Shown piece after piece: positions 19,657-29,502 of a stretch of 34,280 nt of DNA; positions within the stretch are counted from its first letter, which is position 1, and each line of letters opens with the position of its first letter. The position numbers and the translations under genes were made by a program. This DNA is from Candidatus Zipacnadia bacterium (GTDB lineage Bacteria > Armatimonadota > Zipacnadia > Zipacnadales > UBA11051). The notes under the pieces are model-generated. The model made no database searches and was not told the DNA's origin. It was given only the letters and a program-made list of their open reading frames with translations. The DNA is taken from assembly GCA_029821145.1 (NCBI GenBank), contig JALGTY010000006.1, forward strand, positions 1-34,280. Reading direction: 5' to 3'.

Positions 19657-20580
19657 CTATTCGTCAGCGCCGTTGGCATTTACCTTCCAGCGCCGGTGCA
19701 GCCACAGCCACTGGTCCGGGTACTTTCTTATGTAGTCGCCGATGGCATCGTTAATGAGTTGCGTATTGGTGATGAGATCGTGCTCGCGGTCACCACTGTC
19801 CACCAGGTCGAGCGGGGGCAGGATTTCGATCTGCGTTGAGCCGTCTGGGTCGTAGCAACAGAAGGCCGGCACAACAGCGCAGCCGGTGCGTGCTCCGAGG
19901 TTGGCTGGGCCCGTGGCTGTCATTGCGGGCCGGCCCATGAAATCCGCTACGATCCCACCTTCAGCGACGTGCTGGTCGGGTAAGATACCCAAGATGGCGT
20001 TAGCGCGGAGGGCACGGAGCATCGCCCGGACATCTTCGCGCGCTATCACCCGTATGCCGGTGCTTTCCCGAGCTAGATTGACTACCCCGGCAGTGGCCGT
20101 GTGAGCCGCATCACGTGCGACCACCACCACGGGATAGCCCTGGGCGGCAATCCTTGCCCCCAGTAGCTCCCAGTTGCCGAGATGTGCCGTAATCACCAGC
20201 ACGCCTTTGCCGCGGGCAAGCGCCGCCTCAAGATGCTCCCACCCCTTGGCCGACACCCGCTCGATGATTTCCTCTCTGCTCATCGCCGGTAGGCGCAGCA
20301 TCGTCAGCATCGCACGGGTCAAGTTGCGGACGCACTTGCGACGGATCTCGCGCACGCGTTGGTCAGAGATACCCTCACCAAGAGCCTGTCTGATATTTTG
20401 CTCCGCGATAACCTGACGTCTCGGAGTAAAGAACACCAATAGCGCAGCAATAAGCCTGCTCAGGCCCCGCAGCCAGCTTCCGGGCATGCGCCGCACTGAC
20501 CAGGCTACTGCCCGAACCAGCCAGCTTGTGAGGATGTGCTTGATGCCACGGAGGCTGAAGCCGTACGGCTGGCCGCTCAC
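19657..20580 (-). CDS. Lipid A biosynthesis acyltransferase (LpxL/HtrB family)
   Basis: 307 aa; 'VITAHLGNWELLGA' (HX4D/E motif), 'PDQHVAEGGIVADFMGRPAMTATGPANLG'. Confidence 0.92.
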   Translation of the reverse strand: MSGQPYGFSLRGIKHILTSWLVRAVAWSVRRMPGSWLRGLSRLIAALLVFFTPRRQVIAEQNIRQALGEGISDQRVREIRRKCVRNLTRAMLTMLRLPAMSREEIIERVSAKGWEHLEAALARGKGVLVITAHLGNWELLGARIAAQGYPVVVVARDAAHTATAGVVNLARESTGIRVIAREDVRAMLRALRANAILGILPDQHVAEGGIVADFMGRPAMTATGPANLGARTGCAVVPAFCCYDPDGSTQIEILPPLDLVDSGDREHDLITNTQLINDAIGDYIRKYPDQWLWLHRRWKVNANGADE

Positions 20581-21728
20581 TGCAATACCTCCCTGGCCGA
20601 TGCAGGGGCAGATCTCGCCAGCGCGCAGATGCGTCGTAGGAGGTCTGCCATGGCCGTGTGACCTGCCTGAACGTCCAACGTGGGGTGCATCACGTACACG
20701 TTCAATCCCGCTGGCGGGTCGGGCATCTTCACTGCGTCTTTCGGGGTGGTGACGACCACCGTATGCTCACAATCTGCCGCCGAGGCGGCAATAGTATCCC
20801 AATCCGCGCTACTGTAGTCATGGTGGTCGGCAAACACCAGCTCGCTGACGGGCCGGCCGGCCAGCTTTGCTACATGACTGAAGAACGCCTCCGGATTGCC
20901 GATGCCGGCAGTCGCAACCACTGGCCATTCGCTCAGCACCTCAATGCCAACCGCCTCACCGTCCCAGGTCGTAAGCCGGTCCAGAGCGTGACTTGTAATC
21001 ACCACCGAGATGCCTGGCGCATACCGATGAGCAATTTTTTCGACACGTGCCAACTGCTGCTCAGAGGCGATATCGCTGTGAGTGATCCAAATGTCGCTAG
21101 CGCGCGACAGGTACGAGTACGGCTCACGCAACAGCCCCGCCGGGAAGAGCCAGTCCGAGCCCGATGCCGTGTACGCATCCAGCAATACCAGGTCAACATC
21201 GCGGGCCATACGATAGTACTGAAAGCCGTCGTCGAGCAATACTATCTGTGCTTCGGTGCCTTCGGCGATAAGCTTGACGGCCGCTTCACGCCGCTTGGCG
21301 ACAGCTACCGGACATTCAGGAAGCTGCTTGGCCAAGAGCCATGCCTCGTCGCCTGCCTGCTCAGCGGTCGCCACAATCTCACGGCCATCTGACACCAACA
21401 GCGCTCCCCTGCTTCGGCGCCCGTAGCCACGCAAGACGATTCCAGCTACCAGGCCGCTCTGCCCCAGTTCACGCGCCAGGTACATGCAGGTCGTTGTCTT
21501 ACCCGTTCCGCCGACGGATATATTGCCGACACTAACTACGGGCAAAACAGCTTTTCGGGAGTTCTTCATGCCCAGCCGGTACATGTGGTGGCTGGCCCAC
21601 ACGACAAGCCACCAGGGCACGGAAAGAAGCCACAATAGGGGGAACAATAGCCAGCTCCAAGGGCAGCGCCTTGCCACCATGGTACGCCAGCAGTTCTCGA
21701 TCGAGAAGTTGCCGGGCCCGTGTGACAT
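20577..21728 (-). CDS. lpxK: Tetraacyldisaccharide 4'-kinase
   Basis: 383 aa; 'PVVSVGNISVGGTGKTT', 'LLDDGFQYYRMARDVDLVLLDA', 'FADHHDYS'. Confidence 0.95.
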   Translation of the reverse strand: MSHGPGNFSIENCWRTMVARRCPWSWLLFPLLWLLSVPWWLVVWASHHMYRLGMKNSRKAVLPVVSVGNISVGGTGKTTTCMYLARELGQSGLVAGIVLRGYGRRSRGALLVSDGREIVATAEQAGDEAWLLAKQLPECPVAVAKRREAAVKLIAEGTEAQIVLLDDGFQYYRMARDVDLVLLDAYTASGSDWLFPAGLLREPYSYLSRASDIWITHSDIASEQQLARVEKIAHRYAPGISVVITSHALDRLTTWDGEAVGIEVLSEWPVVATAGIGNPEAFFSHVAKLAGRPVSELVFADHHDYSSADWDTIAASAADCEHTVVVTTPKDAVKMPDPPAGLNVYVMHPTLDVQAGHTAMADLLRRICALARSAPASAREVLQ

Positions 21729-21730
21729 CT

Positions 21731-23110
21731 CTACTGCTCACCTTCCGCCGTCCCGGCGTCCAGGAGCTGGGCCAATTCCAGTGCGCAGCGTTCAGAAGCG
21801 CCCGCGTACTTTTCAATCATGGTGGGGGCCTCAGCGGCCAGGCGAAGGAGCTCTTGTTCGTCGGTTAGGAGTTCGGCAATTTTCAGCAGCAACTCTTCGG
21901 CGTTGCGCACCTGAAAGGCCACATTTTCGCGCAGCGCGAGCTCACTTATGTCCTTTGTCTTATGCATGTGCGGGCCGAAGATCACCGGCTTGCCCTGTGC
22001 GAGCGGCTGCAGGATGTCGTGGCCGCCGATGTTGGCCAGGCTCCCGCCCACGAATACGACATCGGCGGCCGAGTAAAGCGAAGCCAGCTCACCGATGGTA
22101 TCCAACAAGCCGACGCGTGCGACGGCGGATTCGGCTACCAGCGGCACCGGCTCTGCGTCCTGGGCAAGCACGCGTGTGCGACGGACAACATCATAACCCA
22201 TCTCGCGAATGAGGGTTTCGACTGCATCACCGCGCTCCGGATGGCGAGGCGCAATGATCAACTGCAGGTCGCCAAACTCAGTGCGCAACTGCTGAAATAT
22301 GTGCAGGACCTGCTGCTCCTCGCCAGGATGAGTGCTACCGGCAAGCAGCACCTTGTCCTCCAGACCGAAGCCGAAGTCATGTTGCCATTTGTCCGCCTGC
22401 GCACTGGAGATGATCGGGAAGTTCTGGTCAAACTTAGAATTGCCGGCCACCACCACGCGCTCCTGCGCTGCTCCCAGCTTCACAAAGCGTTCGGCATCCA
22501 GCTCCGACTGCGCACAGATTACCCAGACACCGTCCAACATCCACTTGTACAAGCAACCCAGAAACCGTCCGCTATTCCATGACCGCCCGGAAAGTCGTGC
22601 GTTGACCATCGCAACCTTGACGCCTCGGCGGCGAGTCTCGGCCAGGGCATTCGGCCACAACTCGGTCTCCACCATTACGAAAAGGTCCGGTGCAATCTGT
22701 GAGAGAACCCGCTGCACCACAAAGGGCATGTCAAACGGGAAGTAGATGATGCCGTCCACATGCCCCTCGATCTTCTCCGCACGGGCCCGGCCGGTGGGTG
22801 TGATGGTGCTGAGGATGATGTGAGCCAGCGGCTCTTGCATGCGGAAGGCGGCGATTATCGGCTCGGCAGCCGCGACCTCGCCCACCGAGGCGGCATGGAA
22901 CCACACCACCGGGTCAGTGGTGTTACAAAGCTCCAGGATGTCCTCAGGCAGACTACCCAGACGCTCGGCCAGACCCTCCCGCGACTTCTTCCTGATCACC
23001 AGACGCCAGGCCAGCCACAACAGCAGCAGCGGTGATAGCAGAGCAAGCAGCAGATTGTAGAACCAGGTTTTGTAGGGCTTATAGGGCTGCTGTTGTGCGG
23101 GCGTATTCAT
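21731..23110 (-). CDS. waaA: 3-deoxy-D-manno-octulosonic acid transferase
   Basis: 459 aa; 'WFHAASVGEVAAAEPII', 'VETELWPN', 'GSTHPGEE', 'VFVGGSLANIGGHDILQPLAQGKPVIFGPHM'. Confidence 0.95.
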   Translation of the reverse strand: MNTPAQQQPYKPYKTWFYNLLLALLSPLLLLWLAWRLVIRKKSREGLAERLGSLPEDILELCNTTDPVVWFHAASVGEVAAAEPIIAAFRMQEPLAHIILSTITPTGRARAEKIEGHVDGIIYFPFDMPFVVQRVLSQIAPDLFVMVETELWPNALAETRRRGVKVAMVNARLSGRSWNSGRFLGCLYKWMLDGVWVICAQSELDAERFVKLGAAQERVVVAGNSKFDQNFPIISSAQADKWQHDFGFGLEDKVLLAGSTHPGEEQQVLHIFQQLRTEFGDLQLIIAPRHPERGDAVETLIREMGYDVVRRTRVLAQDAEPVPLVAESAVARVGLLDTIGELASLYSAADVVFVGGSLANIGGHDILQPLAQGKPVIFGPHMHKTKDISELALRENVAFQVRNAEELLLKIAELLTDEQELLRLAAEAPTMIEKYAGASERCALELAQLLDAGTAEGEQ

Positions 23111-23133
23111 TAGGCCTTACACCAATCTTGTGC

Positions 23134-24975
23134 CTACTCCGGGTTGGTGTCATGCAAGTCGTTGGGAGCGAGCAGTTCCTTGGTTTCGTACAGTTTGCGG
23201 TAGAGCCCGTCGCGCGCCATCAGTTCATCATGCGTGCCCTGTTCGACAATTCGCCCCTCGTCAATGACTATGATGCGGTCGGCGTCTCTGATAGTTGACA
23301 GTCGGTGGGCGATGATGATGGCAGTGCGGTCCCGCAGCAGTGTTTGCAGGGCGGCACGAATTGCGGACTCCGTCTCAGTATCGAGCGAAGATGTCGCTTC
23401 GTCAAGAATGATGATCTTCGGTGCTCGCAGCAGCGCGCGCGCAATTGCAATACGCTGTCTCTGGCCTCCGGACAGCATCACACCCCGTTCCCCGACCTGA
23501 GTATCATAGCCTTGAGGCAAGCCGCTGATGAATTCGTGTGCGCGCGCCGCTTTCGCTGCAGCAATGATCTCCTCTTCGATGGCATCTGACTTGCCGAAAG
23601 CGATATTGTCGCGAACTGTGGTGCTGAAAAGTGAGGTCTCCTGCGGAACGATACCCATGATGGACTTCAGGAAGGCATTGCGGAGTTTGCGGACATCCAC
23701 CCCATCAATTCTCACTGCGCCGTCGTCCACATCGTAGAGCCGGGGCACCAGGTTGGCGACGGTGGTCTTGCCGGCGCCGGAGGGGCCAGCGATGGCTACC
23801 TTCTCGCCCGGAGCGATCTCAAGGTTGAACTCCCTGAGCACCGGATACCCCTCACTGTAGCTGAACTGTACGTGTTCGAAGCTGATAGCGCCATTAACCT
23901 CTTCGACCTCGACGGCATCCTCGGCTTCGACGATATCCGGCTGTTCGCCGAGTATTTCGTATATGCGCCGGGCGGCCGCCTCTGCCTGTTGCAGGGCGAG
24001 ATACAGTCTGGAAAGCCGGTTTACATGGCTGCCCGTGCCCTGAAGCAGCAGGATGAAAGCGACGAGGGCCCCGGCGTCAGCTATGCGGCCTGCCACCAAT
24101 TCATAACCGCCAAAGACCAGCGCGGCACACAACGCCAGCCCAACCAGGCCCATCACAACAGGACTAGTCGACGCTTTAACCAGTGCGACTTTCATCTGTC
24201 CGCGGAATACCCCTTCGTTCTCCCTCCCGAAGCGCTCGCGAACCCGGGCTTCCAGACCGAAAACCTTTACCACACGCATCGCGCCCAGTGTCTCCTCCGT
24301 CGCTGACGTGAGGTCTGCCAGCTTCTCCTGGACGCGGAGAGCATACCGCCGGATATACCGGCCCACCACGACCGTCACCACGGCCACGACAGGGAGGGCG
24401 ACAGCCAGAGCCAATGTGAGGCGCCACGATATCTGTATCATGTAAATGCTCATGGCCAAAGCCGTCAGCGGTGTCACTATGAATTTCGTCAGATTAGAGC
24501 CAATAGTCCCCTGAATCAGTGCAGTATCATTATTGATCCGGGATATGAGATCCCCAATGCGGTGCCGATCGAAGTAGCCAAGTGACAGGGACTGGAGCTT
24601 GTCGAACAGCTTGCGGCGCAGTTCGAAAAGCACCCGCTGTCCTATCCAATTGCCAATATATAGCGCCACTCCGTTGGCAACCGCGGCCATCAGTACAATG
24701 GCAAACAGTTGAAGCGCCGCGCTAAGCAGGTCGGCCTTATACTGCGCCAATGTCGCTGCGTCAGTGATCGTTACGATACTCTCAAAAATGGGCTGGAATA
24801 CGTTCTTCGTATTGAACAAGACACTAGCATTAAGCCCCGCCGAAAGCCCCATTACCAGCAGAGCTGCCAGCAACGCCAGACTGACGCCGTGTAAGAACTC
24901 CCTCAGTTTCCAAAGCGCAGAACGTGATAGCATTATGAACACGTCTTCAACATCTGTATTCCGATCAGACGACAA
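23134..24975 (-). CDS. msbA: MsbA-type lipid A ABC exporter (fused TMD-NBD)
   Basis: 613 aa; Walker A GPSGAGKTT, LSGGQRQRIAIARALLR, IIILDEATSSLD; sits among lipid A genes. Confidence 0.93.
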   Translation of the reverse strand: MSSDRNTDVEDVFIMLSRSALWKLREFLHGVSLALLAALLVMGLSAGLNASVLFNTKNVFQPIFESIVTITDAATLAQYKADLLSAALQLFAIVLMAAVANGVALYIGNWIGQRVLFELRRKLFDKLQSLSLGYFDRHRIGDLISRINNDTALIQGTIGSNLTKFIVTPLTALAMSIYMIQISWRLTLALAVALPVVAVVTVVVGRYIRRYALRVQEKLADLTSATEETLGAMRVVKVFGLEARVRERFGRENEGVFRGQMKVALVKASTSPVVMGLVGLALCAALVFGGYELVAGRIADAGALVAFILLLQGTGSHVNRLSRLYLALQQAEAAARRIYEILGEQPDIVEAEDAVEVEEVNGAISFEHVQFSYSEGYPVLREFNLEIAPGEKVAIAGPSGAGKTTVANLVPRLYDVDDGAVRIDGVDVRKLRNAFLKSIMGIVPQETSLFSTTVRDNIAFGKSDAIEEEIIAAAKAARAHEFISGLPQGYDTQVGERGVMLSGGQRQRIAIARALLRAPKIIILDEATSSLDTETESAIRAALQTLLRDRTAIIIAHRLSTIRDADRIIVIDEGRIVEQGTHDELMARDGLYRKLYETKELLAPNDLHDTNPE

Positions 24976-25006
24976 GTCAACGTGCTGTTCAAAGGTGGCG
25001 AGTTGC

Positions 25007-26152
25007 TTATGTCATAGTAGCCAGGGCCAGCTCGGCGGCTCGCTTGGCTGCTCCGGGCGGCCCGAGTATCTCTCGCACCCCAGCCAGGCGTCTTTTCATT
25101 TCGAGACGCCCTGCCTCGTCTTCGATCAATTCCCCGATCATCGCCGCCAGAGCTTCCGCGTTTGTCTCGTCCGGTTTAATCGTTTCCGGTACGATCGTCT
25201 CGCCAGCAATGATGTTGGGCATGGCGAAGAATTCAGTCTCCAGCTTTGTCAAGCGCAACTGCAACCACATTGCCTGTGTGCCCCTGTATATCGCGATCAT
25301 CGGGCACCGGACAGCAGCAGCCTCCAATGTCGCCGTGCCGAAGGCCGTGACGATGAGATCCGCTGCCTGCATTATCTTCAAGCTGTCGTCCACCACGGTC
25401 ACCCGGTCGTCGAGTTGAGCCAGGTTGATATTGCGGTCAGTGCCCCCTGCCGCTGAGGGTGGCGGGGAAAAGAGCACATGCACCTCCGGATAGTGCTGGT
25501 TGAGCCGTGCCGCCGCCCCAATCATCTGCGGCGCCAGCAAGCGTCGCTCGATGACCCGCGAACCCGGTAGCAACCCGAGGCAGAAAGCCTCTTCAGGCAC
25601 CCCCAACTCTCTGCGCAGCGCCCCGACGTCATCTGCAGGCTTGACGCGGTCTATGACCGGATGGCCGACGAAATGTGCATTTACGCCCTGTTGGCGCAGG
25701 ATCTGCTCTGACCAGGGAAAGGGGGTGGCGACACAGTCGGTGAGCTGCGCCATGTCCGAAAAGTTGCGCGGCTTACGGCCCCAGGAGCCGGGTGGGAAGA
25801 AATAGAAACACTTCGACCTGCGTTCGGCGCCCAGACGTTTGAGCAACCGCATGTTGAAGGCGCCGAAATCCACCAGTACCAGTAGGTCGGGCGGCTGTGC
25901 AAGTAACCTGGCGACAACTCTACGCAAGCCCAGCCAGTACGTCGGCAACTTGCGCAGTGCTTCCGGTATGCCGACTGCACCCCAGCGACTGCTGTCTATG
26001 AATATGTCCGCCCCGACGGCCTTCAACCTGCCTCCGCCGACCGCTGTGATGGCAACATTGCCGCCAACGGTCAACTCTTCGGCCAGCAAAGACCCATGCA
26101 GGTCGCCCGACGGCTCACCGGTGACAATGAAAACCTGTGAGCGGTCTTTCAT
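25007..26152 (-). CDS. lpxB: Lipid-A-disaccharide synthase
   Basis: 381 aa; 'VTGEPSGDLHGSLLAEEL', 'FGAFNMRLLK', 'FVGHPVID', 'LLPGSR'. Confidence 0.95.
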   Translation of the reverse strand: MKDRSQVFIVTGEPSGDLHGSLLAEELTVGGNVAITAVGGGRLKAVGADIFIDSSRWGAVGIPEALRKLPTYWLGLRRVVARLLAQPPDLLVLVDFGAFNMRLLKRLGAERRSKCFYFFPPGSWGRKPRNFSDMAQLTDCVATPFPWSEQILRQQGVNAHFVGHPVIDRVKPADDVGALRRELGVPEEAFCLGLLPGSRVIERRLLAPQMIGAAARLNQHYPEVHVLFSPPPSAAGGTDRNINLAQLDDRVTVVDDSLKIMQAADLIVTAFGTATLEAAAVRCPMIAIYRGTQAMWLQLRLTKLETEFFAMPNIIAGETIVPETIKPDETNAEALAAMIGELIEDEAGRLEMKRRLAGVREILGPPGAAKRAAELALATMT

Positions 26153-26178
26153 CGGGGCTCTCCAGGTGAGCAGGCAGG

Positions 26179-26967
26179 CTAGTGGGGATCAATCTGTCGG
26201 CCGGCATAGCCGGCGTCCACGCGGCGGAGGAATTCGGCAAGATACACTATCTCATCGGTTTGCCTGAGTTCGCGCTCGATCACCGCTAGAGCGTCGCTGA
26301 TGTTATATTCCGAGCGGTACAGGGATCGGTAAGCCCTCTTGAGCTCGGCGCGATCTTCATCAGACACGCCGTGCCGCGCCAGCCCTCGCCAGTTCAATCC
26401 GCGCGGCTCAGCCGGGTTACCCTCCACTATCGTGTAGGGAGGCACATCGCGGACTATTCGCGACATCCCTCCCACCATCGCCATCGTGCCGATGGTCACA
26501 TACTGGTGCATTCCGACCAGACCACCGATGTTGACAAAGTCTTCGATGACGCAGTGACCACTCAGACCCGCCGAGTTGGCTATCAGGGTTCCGTTGCCGA
26601 TGCGGCAGTTGTGGCCGACATGAGAATAAGCCATCAGCATGTTGTCATCGCCCAGTATCGTCTCGGTGCCCTCTCCCGAAGCGCGGTGTATGGTTACATA
26701 CTCACGAATGACATTGCTGCATCCGATGATGAGCTTGGTCGGTTCGCCATGGTACTTGGCATCCTGAGGTGGTTCGCCCAGGACAGCACCGGTATGGACG
26801 TGCGTACTCTCCCCAACAATGGTGCCGGTGCGAATCACAGCGTGCGGGCCGACAACACATCCGTCCCCGATCTGCACCCCAGCCTCGATTATGGTAAATG
26901 GTTTGACCTCAACCCCGCTACCCAGCTCGGCTTGGTCCCCAACAAACGCCGTTGGATGAATGTTCAT
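26179..26967 (-). CDS. lpxA: Acyl-ACP--UDP-N-acetylglucosamine O-acyltransferase
   Basis: 262 aa left-handed beta-helix hexapeptide; 'NIHPTAFV', 'GEPPQDAKYHGEPTKLIIG', 'LMAYSHVGHNCRIGN', 'GNPAEPRGLNWRGLARHG'. Confidence 0.96.
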   Translation of the reverse strand: MNIHPTAFVGDQAELGSGVEVKPFTIIEAGVQIGDGCVVGPHAVIRTGTIVGESTHVHTGAVLGEPPQDAKYHGEPTKLIIGCSNVIREYVTIHRASGEGTETILGDDNMLMAYSHVGHNCRIGNGTLIANSAGLSGHCVIEDFVNIGGLVGMHQYVTIGTMAMVGGMSRIVRDVPPYTIVEGNPAEPRGLNWRGLARHGVSDEDRAELKRAYRSLYRSEYNISDALAVIERELRQTDEIVYLAEFLRRVDAGYAGRQIDPH

Positions 26968-27002
26968 ATGACTACTCTCTGCCTCGACTGATTTGATGCC
27001 TG

Positions 27003-27434
27003 CTATTCCTTCTCAATCAGAGCGAACAAGAATTCACCCTCAGCGGCTACTTCACCATCTACTGTGGCTACGACGCGCACCTTGCCGACGTCACTCTTGC
27101 GCCGAATGATGGTGGCCTCCAAGCGCAGTTGATCCCCGGGAATCACCTGCCGGCGGAACCGCACCTTGTCTAGTCCGCCAAACAGAGCGTTTCTGCCGGA
27201 GTCCTCGATAGCCGTCAGGAGCATGATGCCCCCGGTCTGCGCCATCGCTTCCAGTACCAACACGCCCGGCATCATCGGGTTTCCCGGCCAGTGGCCGGTA
27301 AACTGCGGTTCGTTGAAGGTCACGTTCTTGATGGCGACCGCCCGCTTACCGGGTTCCACTTCGATAACGCGGTCTATGAGCAGAAACGGATACCGGTGCG
27401 GCAGTATCTCCTGTATTTGTTTGATGTCCATCAT
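27003..27434 (-). CDS. fabZ: 3-hydroxyacyl-ACP dehydratase FabZ
   Basis: 'IQEILPHRYPFLLIDRV', 'FTGHWPGNPMMPGVLVLEAMAQTGG'; start at MMDIKQ with upstream GGAGG on the minus strand. Confidence 0.95.
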   Translation of the reverse strand: MMDIKQIQEILPHRYPFLLIDRVIEVEPGKRAVAIKNVTFNEPQFTGHWPGNPMMPGVLVLEAMAQTGGIMLLTAIEDSGRNALFGGLDKVRFRRQVIPGDQLRLEATIIRRKSDVGKVRVVATVDGEVAAEGEFLFALIEKE

Positions 27435-27933
27435 CGGCCTATGTTCCTCCAAGAATGGCATTTTTACCCAGTGACACAGCCAAGATGGTGCAAAGCGCTC
27501 GGTCGAAAAAGATGGGTTCTATGCTGTCACGTGCTACAGTCGGACACACTGCCTGGCTCCAAGTGCGGGCGCGGCGATTATAGCAAAGCGCCAATAGCGG
27601 TGTCAAACAGGCCCACATGCTGAAAATCCCGGCGCGCCAAACCTATCTCTCTTCGCCTTTGCGCAATATCTCCGATACTATGTGTCGTAGACTGGCATGA
27701 CCACAAAGACTTTGAGATCAGCTTTATCGGCCAACGAAACATCCCTCCCAGAAAGCCGACAGCAACTCCAGACTACGTACAATTTCACCTTATGCACCAA
27801 CTATCCTGCGGCCATTGTGCAACAATACGACTCTGTTCGCAAGCCTTGTCGCAGCAATGCCCCGTATTGGCGAGCGCCTCGTCGCTGTGTTCAGACGCTT
27901 GCTGTTGCCCTCGGACAACAACGGCCGAAGTGG

Positions 27934-27963
27934 TTGACTGTCGCCAGCGGCTTCATATATACT
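27934..27963 (+). promoter_or_regulatory. Candidate sigma70-like promoter for the secreted vWA cluster
   Basis: TTGACT (27934-27939), 18-bp spacer, TATACT (27958-27963), about 60 bp before GTG start at 28025. Confidence 0.5.
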
Positions 27964-28024
27964 GGCAAAGCGTGTAGCATCCCGCGACGTCGGTTTGCAG
28001 CGTTCATGGAAAGGGGCGTGGAAG

Positions 28025-29432
28025 GTGAGCGAGCGGATATTGGCTATTGTTGCCCTAATCAGCCTACTTCTCCCTGCCGTAGTGTTTTCCCAGCCCGGTG
28101 TCACTATCGGGCCGGCTCCCGATGACATGGCCAAATACCCCGGAATCGAGCCGTGGATGCTTAGCGGCGAAATCAACTTCCACCTCGAAGGCTGGTGGAT
28201 CGGCGGCTACAGCCAAAAGATGATGGTGAAGTGGGCCGACCACGATGTCTTCGTCAAGGACTTGACCCAGATGCAGAAGATGTACCTGTGGGAGAAGATG
28301 ACCCCGGCACAGCGGGCGCAGATGAGCGAGGTTTACGGCAGCACCTCGATGGGTGGCATGCTTGGGTATTTGAAGAACAGGCCCGCCGACTGGGGACCTG
28401 AACTCAATGAACGCATCGTCGAATACCAACGCGGAGTAAGCGGCTGGGCCGAGGTGCGCAAGAACGCCCAGCGCAAACATACGCCCCCAGAGGTCTTTCA
28501 ATTCCTGGATGACAAAGCTAAGTTCATTACGCAGAACAAGGACAAGCTGAAGCCCGAAGACATCACCAAGATTAACGAGGGCGCCGAAGCCGTGGAGAAG
28601 CTTGGGCAGATGATCGCCGTCCTCGAACTGAAGAAGATCGAGATCGCCGTGAAAGGCCTCTCCGGGGGTCTTATTGGCATAATCACCGATTACTGCACGG
28701 GCTTTGCTACCCACGGCGCGCATTACGTCAGTGACGCCATTGCCACTGTCGTGAGTAAGATTATTGATCTGGGCAAGAATGCCGCCAACAAGTCTCTATC
28801 GCCGGGAGAACAGATACAACTCATCAACCAGCAGCTTGACCTTGCCAGAGGTACACTCAAGCAGGAGATTGCGGATCAGCGCGCCATGTGGGCTGCATTG
28901 CTGGGTGAGGACCCTGCGGATGAGCCTCCGGCCGGCCCCGTCGAGCTCTCGATCCTGTTTCTGGTTGACTGCAGCGGGAGTATGGGCGGATCCAAGATCG
29001 AAGCAGCCAAGCAGGCCGTGGTTAACTCGGTGAAGCGGGAGTATGGGCGGATCCAAGATCGAAGCAGCCAAGCAGGCCGTGGTTAACTCGGTGAACCAGA
29101 CCAACGACGGCAAGACCGAATGGGCGCTACTCGGGTTCGGAGGCGGATGCACATGCTGGCAGGTTGTTCCCTTTACCACCGACGCTGGCGCAGTGCAGTC
29201 GGCGGCCAGTGGCCTTGACGCCGGCGGCGGCACGCCCCTCACCTACGCGATATATAAGGCCACAGCCTATCTCGTCAAGAACGGTCACGGGAAGACCGGG
29301 CGGCTGATCGTGCTTTGTGATGGTGAGAACAATTGTGGAGAGCGTGCGGAAGGTGGCCGCAGCGAGGCCGCGGCCGGGCTGCGCAGTATCATCAGCACGC
29401 ATAATCTGGCCGCGCCCGTTCAGCAGCCATGA
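28025..29432 (+). pseudogene. Secreted vWA-domain protein (paralog 1), frameshifted by a 61-bp tandem duplication
   Basis: Signal peptide VSERILAIVALISLLLPAVVFS; frame opens 28025-29086, then the vWA continues in another frame (ORF 29043-29432); removing 61 bp restores one frame that aligns end to end with paralog 2. Confidence 0.85.
28973..29095 (+). repeat. Exact tandem duplication, offset 61 bp (62-nt match)
   Basis: 28973-29034 is identical to 29034-29095 (AGCGGGAGTATGGGCGGATCCAAGATCG...AACTCGGTGAA). Confidence 0.97.
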
Positions 29433-29502
29433 ACGGCACTGACATCTGTACGGAATCTAGCAGTGAACATAAGTCACTTCCAATGCTAGCAAGGGGAGGT
29501 TC

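Noticed and set aside
27697-28125. 142-aa plus-strand ORF upstream of the vWA cluster
   Set aside because: Overlaps the candidate promoter and the signal peptide of the vWA gene in another frame; no RBS or motif
28973-29095. Target-site duplication or insertion element
   Set aside because: Copies are directly adjacent with nothing inserted between them; it is a simple tandem duplication
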